Below are positions 43,819 through 56,500 of a stretch of 64,000 nt of DNA, in pieces. Source of the DNA: Rhabditoides inermis (lineage: Eukaryota > Nematoda > Chromadorea > Rhabditida > Rhabditidae); NCBI GenBank assembly GCA_963966185.1, contig CAWZYM010000406.1:327001-391000 (forward strand), read 5' to 3'. The notes under the pieces are model-generated. The model saw nothing but the letters and a program-made list of their open reading frames with translations. It ran no database searches and was not told the origin of the DNA. Position 1 is the stretch's first letter; each line of letters opens with the position of its first letter. Both the position numbers and the translations under genes were made by a program.

Positions 43819-46609
43819 ATGTACAGAGAGCAATATAGTGAGCCTTCTTTCGTGCAATATTCGTTCCATTCGTAATAAGTTACATTTACTTTCGCATTAC
43901 TTGTCCTTTAATCCCCTTTCAATACTGGTTGTGTGTGAAACTTGGCTGAGTCGATCTGACCCAGTCCCATCTTTTCCCAATTACACATGTCACTCGGTCT
44001 CTCGCTCTCACAAGGGTGGTGGCGGCGCACTCATTTGCATACCCGCGCGCATAAAGCATAAACTACTCGCGGCCCATACGTGTCCCTCATTCGATGCAGT
44101 AGCCGTTCGTGTTTTGATAGACAAGCGCGAGTGTGTTATAGTCGGTGTGTATAGACCACCTGGAGACGATCGCACCTTTGTTCCTATGTTTTCTAAGTTC
44201 ATGGATGATTTAAAACCTAAAGGCACTCTTCTCATGGCTGGTGATCTAAACTTCCCTGGAATACGGTGGGAATCGCAGGCATCAGACTCTTCTCTGTCAC
44301 AGAGTTTTCTAGACTATTGCAATTCCTCGGGTTTATATCAGTTAGTCCTAGAACCGACGCGCGGAAATAACGTTCTAGATATAATTCTCACCTCGGACCG
44401 AACTCTTTTGAAAAATGTTCGCTTGGGGATAGCATATTCTGACCATTGTTCGGTCGAGGCAGAATTTAACACGCGCTGCGATCCGCTGCGAACGTTCAAG
44501 AAGACGGTATTCGATTTTCGAACAGGAGATTACGGTGCCATGAATCAAGATTTAGCGCTAGTTGATTGGTCTACCGAATTCTCCATGTTGACGAACATAA
44601 ATGACAAATACCAACGCTTCTGTGATATCATAAAAGATGCAATGCGATACCGTATTCCTACAGTTACAGTGCTACAAGATCACTCTCCAAAGTTTCCAAA
44701 ATGGCTGTCAAAGCTGAAAAATAGAGTGAGAAGGTTACACGCGCAGCAGAAATCTTCCGGTACCACGCAGGATATAGAGAACTATAAACGTCTCCTCAAA
44801 GAGTATCGCATAGCTGTGAAAGAATGCGTACGTGAGAGAGAAGAGTTTATTCTCAAGAGTTCCTCTCCTGCGAGATACTGGCAATATGTCAAATCTAAAT
44901 TAACACCGGTAGACCCCATACCAGATCTAACAGATAGTACGGGCAGTGTAGTATCGGGAGATTCAGAGAGAGCAACTCTATTCAATGAGTTCTTCTCATC
45001 TGTATTTTCGCGTGATAATAACAAACCATTCCATCTACCTGACTATCCTGGAGCCCAGTCTATCTCTGAGGTCGACTTCAGCCCACATTGTGTGTATGAA
45101 TATTTGAAAAGGACTAAACGAAAAATATCACAAGGCCCGGACGAAATTCCATCAATAGTACTGCAATCGTTGGCAACTGTTATTGCACACCCTCTCTCAT
45201 TGATATTCTCGGATTGTTTTCATAATGGTGTTATACCTGAAATATGGAGAAAGGGAATCGTAGTGCCGGTATTTAAAAGTGGTGATAAAAGCAAATGTAC
45301 CAACTATAGACCTATAACTCTTACATGTTGTGTTAGTAGAGTGTTCGAAAGAATGCTTTGCTATAACATACGTGCACATCTCTGGAAATATGGAATAGTC
45401 AATAAACAACAACATGGGTTTCTTGACGGAAGAGGTACGACTAGTCAAATGGTTGATTATGTTGGATATTTAGTTTCTCACTTGTCAAAAAAAGTAGCAG
45501 TTGATTCTATTTATCTCGATATCAAGAAAGCCTTTGATTCAGTAGTACATAGGCGTTTAATGGAAGTTTGTAGATCTTATAAGATAGATGGCAAAACACT
45601 GTACTGGTTGCAACTATTTCTCTCGGGAAGAACTCAGTCGGTTAGAGTGGGTACATGCCTATCTGACTGGATTCCCGTATTGAGTGGTGTTCCCCAAGGA
45701 AGTGTTGTAGGACCATTACTTTTCATGATTTACATTAATGGAATCGGCTCTGTTATAAAGCACTGCTCGTACTATCTCTATGCAGATGACATGAAGTTGT
45801 CTATTCCTCAAAACATAATAAACTTCCACGATCTACTTGAATCTGATTTGCATAGTGTATTCCATTGGCTTGACGAGCGGCAACTGTCATTGTCGACTGC
45901 TAAGTGCAATGTGATACATTTTGGCAAAGGTGCAATAAAATCTATCTATAAATGCGATGGTCATACTATTCTTTGTGTCGAATCGATTAAGGATCTTGGT
46001 ATTACACTCACACAAGACCTTAATCCTGGCGAGCATATAAAACGAACAATACAGAAAGCATCGTCTAGAATTGGTGTTTTAAGAATGGCTTTCCACCACA
46101 ACGAGTCTCTGTTTATGAATTTTTACAAGTATAAGGTTCGTCCTGTTCTCGAATACGGTAGTGAGGTTCTCTTAGCCCTCAATGTCACCCAGAGTAATAA
46201 ACTTGAAACGGTGCAAAGATCGTTCACGAAACTACTTGCTCCTAAACTATCATATGCGGAACGGCTACATAAGTTTTCCCTTGAGACACTGTGGACTCGT
46301 AGAGTGTTGTCAGATTTGAGAATTGTCCACAGCTTTATTTATGGTCATATAAAAGCAGAAAATCCATTTCTTCTGGTTTTGCCGAATGCTAGATCTGCTT
46401 CGCTGCGTTCAAATGGTTTAAAAATCACATGTGCGTCGCGAACCACCCTTGGTCAGAGTTTCATTACATATCGAGTTACAAAATACTGGAACAACCTTGA
46501 TTCTTCCACAGTATGCCAATTCAAAAAGATTGACTTCAGAAACGAACTTATGTCATTTTTCACACACAACCGCTCACGTTTCACTGTAGATGACCCCACT
46601 CGTATGTAA
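43811..46609 (+). CDS. LINE ORF2: AP-like endonuclease plus reverse transcriptase, 932 aa
   Basis: Encodes the enzyme that nicks target DNA and reverse-transcribes the element RNA at the nick. The N-terminal endonuclease (about residues 8-220) has SCNIRS (N16), CETWL (E43), VYRPPGD, GDLNFPG (D145, N147), LDIIL and SDH (D211, H212), covering the known catalytic positions. The reverse transcriptase (about 430-720) has QGPDEIPS, FKSGDK with NYRPITL, motif A LDIKKAFDS (D570), SGVPQGSVVGPLLF (from 625) and the active-site YADD (657-660). The C-terminal part has RPVLEYGSEVL, a VQR..TK block and a W-N pair, as in Jockey/CR1/L2-group LINEs. No frameshift or stop and no missing catalytic residue, so it may be active. 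The Met at 43811 gives a start just before the endonuclease, as usual for ORF2. Clade is not certain without a tree. Confidence 0.93.
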   Translation: MSRCTESNIVSLLSCNIRSIRNKLHLLSHYLSFNPLSILVVCETWLSRSDPVPSFPNYTCHSVSRSHKGGGGALICIPARIKHKLLAAHTCPSFDAVAVRVLIDKRECVIVGVYRPPGDDRTFVPMFSKFMDDLKPKGTLLMAGDLNFPGIRWESQASDSSLSQSFLDYCNSSGLYQLVLEPTRGNNVLDIILTSDRTLLKNVRLGIAYSDHCSVEAEFNTRCDPLRTFKKTVFDFRTGDYGAMNQDLALVDWSTEFSMLTNINDKYQRFCDIIKDAMRYRIPTVTVLQDHSPKFPKWLSKLKNRVRRLHAQQKSSGTTQDIENYKRLLKEYRIAVKECVREREEFILKSSSPARYWQYVKSKLTPVDPIPDLTDSTGSVVSGDSERATLFNEFFSSVFSRDNNKPFHLPDYPGAQSISEVDFSPHCVYEYLKRTKRKISQGPDEIPSIVLQSLATVIAHPLSLIFSDCFHNGVIPEIWRKGIVVPVFKSGDKSKCTNYRPITLTCCVSRVFERMLCYNIRAHLWKYGIVNKQQHGFLDGRGTTSQMVDYVGYLVSHLSKKVAVDSIYLDIKKAFDSVVHRRLMEVCRSYKIDGKTLYWLQLFLSGRTQSVRVGTCLSDWIPVLSGVPQGSVVGPLLFMIYINGIGSVIKHCSYYLYADDMKLSIPQNIINFHDLLESDLHSVFHWLDERQLSLSTAKCNVIHFGKGAIKSIYKCDGHTILCVESIKDLGITLTQDLNPGEHIKRTIQKASSRIGVLRMAFHHNESLFMNFYKYKVRPVLEYGSEVLLALNVTQSNKLETVQRSFTKLLAPKLSYAERLHKFSLETLWTRRVLSDLRIVHSFIYGHIKAENPFLLVLPNARSASLRSNGLKITCASRTTLGQSFITYRVTKYWNNLDSSTVCQFKKIDFRNELMSFFTHNRSRFTVDDPTRM

Positions 46610-46840
46610 TTTTATTGCTCTCTGGCGACGAAGTGTCCTGACGTAGTTGGCTTTCTCTCTCTACTAACTTCAGAAGTTCTTGCATCCGTTTCTAAGATTG
46701 ACAGACCTTTTCTATACACGTTTGGGTGTCAAAAGGTTCTGTCGCAGTCATCGCTCTGCCAAACCACCCTTTGTTCTTAACCGGTACTAGGATGTTTGTG
46801 CTGTTTGATGATTGATAACATATGGATAAACTATTATTAT
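46610..46840 (+). other. LINE 3' untranslated region and tail
   Basis: Ordinary mixed sequence with no poly(A) and no clear AATAAA; ends in AAACTATTATTATT at the satellite. An ATT-type tail is compatible with several LINE clades. Confidence 0.7.
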
Positions 46841-49544
46841 TACTGATCTACTGATATACGTTGACCGCGGAGGCGCGCGAAGCGTGCCGGATCGCTTTCT
46901 ATGTGCATACGAGAAAGTGAACGATCAGAGAGTCGGAGAAAATGTATATCAGTAGCAGTGATAAATATAGTCTTGTTATTACTGATCTACTGATATACTT
47001 TGACCGCGGAGGCGCGCGGAGCGTGCCGGAGCGCTTTCTATGTGCATACGAGAAAGTGAAAGATCAGAGAGTCGAAGAAAATGCATATCAGTAGCAGTAA
47101 TCAATACAGTCTTATTATTACTGATCTACTGATCGACTTTGACCGCGGAGGCGCGCGAAGCGTGCCGGAGCGCTTTCTATGTGCATACGAGAGAGTGAAA
47201 GATCAGAGAGTTGGAGAAAATGCATATCAGTAGCAGTGATAAATATAGTCTTGGTATTACTGATCTACTGATCGACTTTGACCGCGGAGGCGCGCGAAGC
47301 GTGCCGAAGCGCTTTTTATGTGCATACGAGAAAGTGAACGATCAGAGAGTCGGAGAGAATGCATATCAGTATCAGTGATTAATATATTATTATAATTAAT
47401 ATATTAATATAATCGGATAAAATGCATATCAGTAGCAGTGATCAATATATTCTTATTTTTACTGATCTACTGATATACTTTGACCGCGGAGGCGCGCGAA
47501 GCGTGCCGGAGCGCTTTCTATGTGAGTACGAGAAAGTGAACGATCAGAGAGTCGGAGAAAATGCATATCAGTAGCAGTGATCAATATATTCTTATTTTTA
47601 CTGATCTACTGATATACTTTGACCGCGGAGGCGCGCGAAGCGTGCCGGACCGCTTTCTATGTGCATACGAGAAAGTGAACGATCAGAGAGTCGGAGAGAA
47701 TGCATATCAGTATCAGTGATTAATATATTATTATAATTAATATATTAATATAATCGGATAAAATGCATATCAGTAGCAGTGATCAATATATTCTTATTTT
47801 TACTGATGTACTGATATACTTTGACCGCGGAGGCGCGCGAAGCGTGCCGGAGCGCTTTCTATGTGCACACGAGAGAGTGAACGATCAGAGAGTCGGAGAA
47901 AATGCATATCAGTAGCAGTGATCGAAATATTCTTATTTTTACTGATCTACTGATATACTTTGACCGCGGAGGTGCGCGAAGCGTGCCGGACCGCTTTCTA
48001 TGTGCATACGAGAAAGTGAACGATCAGAGAGTTGGAGAAAATGCATATCAGTATCAGTGAATATATTCTTATTATTACTGATATACTGATAGACTTTCAC
48101 CGCGGAGGCGCGCGAAGCGTGCCGGAGCGCCCTCTATGTGCAAACGAAAGAGTAAAAGATCAGAAAGTCGGAGAAAATGCATATCAGTATCAGTGATCAA
48201 TGTTTTATTATAATTACTGATCTACTGACATACTTTGACCGTGGAGGCGCGCGGAGCGCGCCCGGAGCGCTTTCTGTGTGCATACGAAAAAGTGAACGAT
48301 CAGAGAGTCGGAGAAAATTCATATCAGTAGCAGTGATCAATATATTCTTATTATTACTGATCTACTGATATACTTTGACCGCGGAGGCGCGCGAAGCGTG
48401 CCGGAGCGCTTTCTATGTGCATACGAGAAAGTGAACGATCAGAGAGTCGGAGAAAATTCATATCAGTAGCAGTGATCAATATATTCTTACTATTACTGAT
48501 CTACTGATATACTTTGACCGCGGAGGCGCGCGGAGGCGCGCGGAGCGTGCCGGAGCGCTTTCTATGTGCATACGAGAAAGTGAACGATCAGAGAGTCGGA
48601 GAAAATTCATATCAGTAGCAGTGATCAATATATTCTTACTATTACTGATCTACTGATATACTTTGACCGCGGAGGCGCGCGGAGCGTGCCGGAGCGCTTT
48701 CTATGTGCATACGAGAAAGTGAACGATCAGAGAGTCGGAGAAAATTCATATCAGTAGCAGTGATCAATATATTCTTACTATTACTGATCTACTGATATAC
48801 TTTGACCGCGGAGGCGCGCGGAGCGTGCCGGAGCGCTTTCTATGTGCATACGAGAAAGTTAACGATCAGAGAGTCGGAGAAAATTCATATCAGTAGCAGT
48901 GATCGAAATATTCTTATTTTTACTGATCTACTGATATACTTTGACCGCAGAGGTGCGCGAAGCGTGCCGGACCGCTTTCTATGTGCATACGAGAAAGTGA
49001 ACGATCAGAGAGTTGGAGAGAATGCATATCAGTATCAGTGATTAATATATTATTATAATTAATATATTAATATAATCGGATAAAATGCATATCAGTATCA
49101 GTGATCAATGTTTTATTATAATTACTGATCTACTGATAGACTTTAAACGCGGAGGCGCGCGAAGCGTGCCGGAGCGCTTTCTATGTGCATACGAGAAAGT
49201 GAACGATCAGAGAGTCGGAGAAAATTCATATCAGTAGCAGTGATCAATATATTCTTACTATTACTGATCTACTGATATACTTTGACCGCGGAGGCGCGCG
49301 GAGCGTGCCGGAGCGCTTTCTATGTGCATACGAGAAAGTGAACGATCAGAGAGTCGGAGAAAATTCATATCAGTAGCAGTGATCAATATATTCTTACTAT
49401 TACTGATCTACTGATATACTTTGACCGCGGAGGCGCGCGGAGCGTGCCGGAGCGCTTTCTATGTGCATACGAGAAAGTGAACGATCAGAGAGTCGGAGAA
49501 AATTCATATCAGTAGCAGTGATCAATATATTCTTATTATTACTG

Positions 49545-51950
49545 ATCTACTGATATACTTTGACCGCGGAGGCGCGCGAAGCGTGCCGGAGCGCTTTCTA
49601 TGTGCATACGAGAAAGTGAACGATCAGAGAGTCGGAGAAAATTCATATCAGTAGCAGTGATCAATATATTCTTACTATTACTGATCTACTGATATACTTT
49701 GACCGCGGAGGCGCGCGGAGCGTGCCGGAGCGCTTTCTATGTGCATACGAGAAAGTGAACGATCAGAGAGTCGGAGAAAATGCATATCAGTAGCAGTGAT
49801 AAATATTGTCTTGTTATTACTGATCTACTGATCGGCATTGACCGCGGAGGCGCGCGAAGCGTGCCGGAGCGCTTTCTATGTGCGTACGAGAGAGTAAAAG
49901 ATCAGAGAGTAGGAGAGAAGGCATATCAGTATCAGTGATCAGTATATTATTATAATTACTGATCTACTGATAGGCTTTGACCGCGGAGGCGCGCGAAGCG
50001 TACCGGAGCGCTTTCTATGTGCATACGAGAGAGGGAACGATCAGAGAGTCGGAGAAAATGCATATCAGTAGCAGTGATCAGTATACTCTTATTTTTAATG
50101 ATCTACTGATAGGATTTGACCGCGGAGGCGCGCGAAGCGTGCCGGAGCGCCCTCTATGTGCATACGAGAGAGTGAACGATCAGAGAGTCGGAGAAAATGC
50201 ATATCAGTATCAGTGATCAATGTTTTATTATAATTACTGATATACTGATCGGCTTTGACCGCGGAGGCGCGCGAAGCGTGCCGGAGCGCCCTCTATGTGC
50301 TTACGAGAGAGTGAAAGATCAGAGAGTAGGAGAGAATGCATATCAGTAGCAGTGACATTATATTTTTTATAATTACTGATCTACTGATCGACTTTGACCG
50401 CGGAGGCGCGCGAAGCGTGCCGGAGCGCTTTCTATGTGCATACGAGAGAGTGAAAGATCAGAGAGTTGGAGAAAATGCATATCAGTAGCAGTGATAAATA
50501 TAGTCTTGGTATTACTGATCTACTGATCGACTTTGACCGCGGAGGCGCGCGAAGCGTGCCGAAGCGCTTTTTATGTGCATACGAGAAAGTGAACGATCAG
50601 AGAGTCGGAGAGAATGCATATCAGTATCAGTGATTAATATATTATTATTATTAATATATTAATATAATCGGATAAAATGCATATCAGTAGCAGTGATCAA
50701 TATATTCTTATTTTTACTGATCTACTGATATACTTTGACCGCGGAGGCGCGCGAAGCGTGCCGGAGCGCTTTCTATGTGCATACGAGAAAGTGAACGATC
50801 AGAGAGTCGGAGAAAATTCATATCAGTAGCAGTGATCAATATATTCTTACTATTACTGATCTACTGATATACTTTGACCGCGGAGGCGCGCGGAGCGTGC
50901 CGGAGCGCTTTCTATGTGCATACGAGAAAGTGAACGATCAGAGAGTCGGAGAAAATGCATATCAGTAGCAGTGATAAATATAGTCTTGTTATTACTGATC
51001 TACTGATCGGCATTGACCGCGGAGGCGCGCGAAGCGTGCCGGAGCGCTTTCTATGTGCGTACGAGAGAGTAAAAGATCAGAGAGTAGGAGAGAAGGCATA
51101 TCAGTATCAGTGATCAGTATATTATTATAATTACTGATCTACTGATAGGCTTTGACCGCGGAGGCGCGCGAAGCGTACCGGAGCGCTTTCTATGTGCATA
51201 CGAGAGAGGGAACGATCAGAGAGTCGGAGAAAATGCATATCAGTAGCAGTGATCAGTATACTCTTATTTTTAATGATCTACTGATAGGATTTGACCGCGG
51301 AGGCGCGCGAAGCGTGCCGGAGCGCCCTCTATGTGCATACGAGAGAGTGAACGATCAGAGAGTCGGAGAAAATGCATATCAGTATCAGTGATCAATGTTT
51401 TATTATAATTACTGATATACTGATCGGCTTTGACCGCGGAGGCGCGCGAAGCGTGCCGGAGCGCCCTCTATGTGCTTACGAGAGAGTGAAAGATCAGAGA
51501 GTAGGAGAGAATGCATATCAGTAGCAGTGACATTATATTTTTTATAATTACTGATCTACTGATCGACTTTGACCGCGGAGGCGCGCGAAGCGTGCCGGAG
51601 CGCTTTCTATGTGCATACGAGAGAGTGAAAGATCAGAGAGTTGGAGAAAATGCATATCAGTAGCAGTGATAAATATAGTCTTGGTATTACTGATCTACTG
51701 ATCGACTTTGACCGCGGAGGCGCGCGAAGCGTGCCGAAGCGCTTTTTATGTGCATACGAGAAAGTGAACGATCAGAGAGTCGGAGAGAATGCATATCAGT
51801 ATCAGTGATTAATATATTATTATTATTAATATATTAATATAATCGGATAAAATGCATATCAGTAGCAGTGATCAATATATTCTTATTTTTACTGATCTAC
51901 TGATATACTTTGACCGCGGAGGCGCGCGAAGCGTGCCGGAGCGCTTTCTA
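49545..51950 (+). repeat. 1175 bp tandem duplication within satellite A
   Basis: Copy 1 about 49545-50719, copy 2 from 50720. Equivalent points such as 49977 and 51152 are exactly 1175 bp apart (about 8.5 monomers). The copies differ at few places (AAATATTGTC at 49800, AAATATAGTC at 50975). Similarity ends near 51953, where the second copy has GTGAGTACG. Confidence 0.85.
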
Positions 51951-53572
51951 TGTGAGTACGAGAAAGTGAACGATCAGAGAGTCGGAGAAAATGCATATAA
52001 GTAGCAGTGATCGAAATATTCTTATTTTTACTGATCTACTGATATACTTTGACCGCGGAGGCGCGCGAAGCGTGCCGGACCGCTTTCTATGTGAGTACGA
52101 GAAAGTGAACGATCAGAGAGTCGGAGAAAATGCATATAAGTAGCAGTGATCAATATATTCTTATTTTTACTGATCTACTGATATACTTTGACCGCGGAGG
52201 TGCGCGAAGCGTGCCGGACCGCTTTCTATGTGCATACGAGAAAGTGAACGATCAGAGAGTCGGAGAGAATGCATATCAGTATCAGTGATTAATATATTAT
52301 TATTATTAATATATTAATATAATCGGATAAAATGCATATCAGTAGCAGTGATCAATATATTCTTATTTTTACTGATGTACTGATATACTTTGACCGCGGA
52401 GGCGCGCGAAGCGTGCCGGAGCGCTTTCTATGTGCACACGAGAGAGTGAACGATCAGAGAGTCGGAGAAAATGCATATCAGTATCAGTGATTAATATATT
52501 ATTATAATTAATATATTAATATAATCGGATAAAATGCATATCAGTAGCAGTGATCGAAATATTCTTATTTTTACTGATCTACTGATATACTTTGACCGCG
52601 GAGGTGCGCGAAGCGTGCCGGACCGCTTTCTATGTGCATACGAGAAAGTGAACGATCAGAGAGTTGGAGAAAATGCATATCAGTATCAGTGAATATATTC
52701 TTATTATTACTGATATACTGATAGACTTTCACCGCGGAGGCGCGCGAAGCGTGCCGGAGCGCCCTCTATGTGCAAACGAAAGAGTAAAAGATCAGAAAGT
52801 CGGAGAAAATGCATATCAGTATCAGTGATCAATGTTTTATTATAATTACTGATCTACTGACATACTTTGACCGTGGAGGCGCGCGGAGCGCGCCCGGAGC
52901 GCTTTCTGTGTGCATACGAAAAAGTGAACGATCAGAGAGTCGGAGAAAATTCATATCAGTAGCAGTGATCAATATATTCTTACTATTACTGATCTACTGA
53001 TATACTTTGACCGCGGAGGCGCGCGGAGGCGCGCGGAGCGTGCCGGAGCGCTTTCTATGTGCATACGAGAAAGTGAACGATCAGAGAGTCGGAGAAAATG
53101 CATATCAGTAGCAGTGATCAATATATTCTTATTATTACTGATCTACTGATATACTTTGACCGCGGAGGCGCGCGGAGCGTGCCGGAGCGCTTTCTATGTG
53201 CATACGAGAAAGTGAACGATCAGAGAGTCGGAGAAAATGCATATCAGTAGCAGTGATAAATATAGTCTTGTTATTACTGATCTACTGATCGGCATTGACC
53301 GCGGAGGCGCGCGAAGCGTGCCGGAGCGCTTTCTATGTGCGTACGAGAGAGTAAAAGATCAGAGAGTAGGAGAGAAGGCATATCAGTATCAGTGATCAGT
53401 ATATTATTATAATTACTGATCTACTGATAGGCTTTGACCGCGGAGGCGCGCGAAGCGTACCGGAGCGCTTTCTATGTGCATACGAGAGAGGGAACGATCA
53501 GAGAGTCGGAGAAAATGCATATCAGTAGCAGTGATCAGTATACTCTTATTTTTAATGATCTACTGATAGGAT

Positions 53573-56500
53573 TTGACCGCGGAGGCGCGCGAAGCGTGCC
53601 GGAGCGCCCTCTATGTGCATACGAGAGAGTGAACGATCAGAGAGTCGGAGAAAATGCATATCAGTATCAGTGATCAATGTTTTATTATAATTACTGATAT
53701 ACTGATCGGCTTTGACCGCGGAGGCGCGCGAAGCGTGCCGGAGCGCCCTCTATGTGCTTACGAGAGAGTGAAAGATCAGAGAGTAGGAGAGAATGCATAT
53801 CAGTAGCAGTGACATTATATTTTTTATAATTACTGATCTACTGATAGGCTTTGACCGCGGAGGCGCGCGAAGCGTGCCGGAGCGCCCTCTATGTGCATAC
53901 GAGAGAGTGAAAGATCAGAGAGTAGGAGAGAATGCATCTCAGTAGCAGTGACATTATATTTTTTATAATTACTGATCTACTGATATACGTTGACCGCGGA
54001 GGCACGCGAAGCGTGCCGGATCGCTTTCTATGTGCATACGAGAAAGTGAACGATCAGAGAGTCGGAGAAAATGCATATCAGTAGCAGTGATAAATATAGT
54101 CTTGTTATTACTGATCTACTGATATACTTTGACCGCGGAGGCGCGCGGAGCGTGCCGGAGCGCTTTCTATGTGCATACGAGAAAGTGAAAGATCAGAGAG
54201 TCGAAGAAAATGCATATCAGTAGCAGTAATCAATACAGTCTTATTATTACTGATCTACTGATCGACTTTGACCGCGGAGGCGCGCGGAGCGTGTCGGAGC
54301 GCTTTCTATGTGCGTACGAGAGAGTAAAAGATCAGAGAGTCGGAGAAAATTCATATCAGTAGCAGTGATCAATTTTTTATTATTATTACTGATCTACTGA
54401 TCGGATTTGACCGCGGAGGCGCGCGGAGCGTGTCGGAGCGCTTTCTATGTGCGTACGAGAGAGTAAAAGATCAGAGAGTAGGAGAGAAGGCATATCAGTA
54501 GCAGTGATCGAAATATTCTTATTTTTACTGATCTACTGATATACTTTGACCGCGGAGGTGCGCGAAGCGTGCCGGACCGCTTTCTATGTGCATACGAGAA
54601 AGTGAACGATCAGAGAGTTGGAGAGAATGCATATCAGTATCAGTGATTAATATATTATTATAATTAATATATTAATATAATCGGATAAAATGCATATCAG
54701 TATCAGTGATCAATGTTTTATTATAATTACTGATCTACTGATAGACTTTAAACGCGGAGGCGCGCGAAGCGTGCCGGAGCGCTGTCTATGTGCATACGAG
54801 AAAGTGAACGATCAGAGAGTCGGAGAAAATGCATATCAGTAGCAGTGATCAATATATTCTTATTATTACTGATCTACTGATATACTTTGACCGCGGAGGC
54901 GCGCGGAGCGTGCCGGAGCGCTTTCTATGTGCATACGAGAAAGTGAACGATCAGAGAGTCGGAGAAAATGCATATCAGTAGCAGTGATAAATATAGTCTT
55001 GTTATTACTGATCTACTGATCGGCATTGACCGCGGAGGCGCGCGAAGCGTGCCGGAGCGCTTTCTATGTGCGTACGAGAGAGTAAAAGATCAGAGAGTAG
55101 GAGAGAAGGCATATCAGTATCAGTGATCAGTATATTATTATAATTACTGATCTACTGATAGGCTTTGACCGCGGAGGCGCGCGAAGCGTACCGGAGCGCT
55201 TTCTATGTGCATACGAGAGAGGGAACGATCAGAGAGTCGGAGAAAATGCATATCAGTAGCAGTGATCAGTATACTCTTATTTTTAATGATCTACTGATAG
55301 GATTTGACCGCGGAGGCGCGCGAAGCGTGCCGGAGCGCCCTCTATGTGCATACGAGAGAGTGAACGATCAGAGAGTCGGAGAAAATGCATATCAGTATCA
55401 GTGATCAATGTTTTATTATAATTACTGATATACTGATCGGCTTTGACCGCGGAGGCGCGCGAAGCGTGCCGGAGCGCCCTCTATGTGCTTACGAGAGAGT
55501 GAAAGATCAGAGAGTAGGAGAGAATGCATATCAGTAGCAGTGACATTATATTTTTTATAATTACTGATCTACTGATAGGCTTTGACCGCGGAGGCGCGCG
55601 AAGCGTGCCGGAGCGCCCTCTATGTGCATACGAGAGAGTGAAAGATCAGAGAGTAGGAGAGAATGCATCTCAGTAGCAGTGACATTATATTTTTTATAAT
55701 TACTGATCTACTGATATACGTTGACCGCGGAGGCACGCGAAGCGTGCCGGATCGCTTTCTATGTGCATACGAGAAAGTGAACGATCAGAGAGTCGGAGAA
55801 AATGCATATCAGTAGCAGTGATAAATATAGTCTTGTTATTACTGATCTACTGATATACTTTGACCGCGGAGGCGCGCGGAGCGTGCCGGAGCGCTTTCTA
55901 TGTGCATACGAGAAAGTGAAAGATCAGAGAGTCGAAGAAAATGCATATCAGTAGCAGTAATCAATACAGTCTTATTATTACTGATCTACTGATCGACTTT
56001 GACCGCGGAGGCGCGCGAAGCGTGCCGGAGCGCTTTCTATGTGCATACGAGAGAGTGAAAGATCAGAGAGTTGGAGAAAATGCATATCAGTAGCAGTGAT
56101 AAATATAGTCTTGGTATTACTGATCTACTGATCGACTTTGACCGCGGAGGCGCGCGAAGCGTGCCGAAGCGCTTTTTATGTGCATACGAGAAAGTGAACG
56201 ATCAGAGAGTCGGAGAGAATGCATATCAGTATCAGTGATTAATATATTATTATAATTAATATATTAATATAATCGGATAAAATGCATATCAGTAGCAGTG
56301 ATCAATATATTCTTATTTTTACTGATCTACTGATATACTTTGACCGCGGAGGCGCGCGAAGCGTGCCGGAGCGCTTTCTATGTGAGTACGAGAAAGTGAA
56401 CGATCAGAGAGTCGGAGAAAATGCATATCAGTAGCAGTGATCAATATTTTCTTATTTTTACTGATCTACTGATATACTTTGACCGCGGAGGCGCGCGAAG

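Larger units (their letters stand above)
43621..46840 (+). mobile_element. LINE of the Jockey/CR1/L2 group, intact ORF2, inserted in satellite A
   Basis: About 3.22 kb replacing nothing obvious: satellite stops after TTTTTTATAATT and resumes with ACTGATCTACTGATATACG, exactly the order in the uninterrupted blocks at 39730 and 41670. The 5' end has a 25 bp near-tandem duplication (TTTGTGCGCCTAGGTATTGT at 43621 and 43646). ORF2 fills 43811-46609. The 3' UTR is about 230 bp and ends in an ATT-rich tail (GGATAAACTATTATTATT). A target duplication cannot be separated from that tail. With the insertion subtracted, marker-monomer spacing (5162 bp) returns to about 1.94 kb, as in the neighbouring block. 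Confidence 0.88.

Noticed and set aside
44008..45448. Three minus-strand ORFs of 75-83 codons
   Set aside because: Antisense shadows of the intact LINE ORF2.
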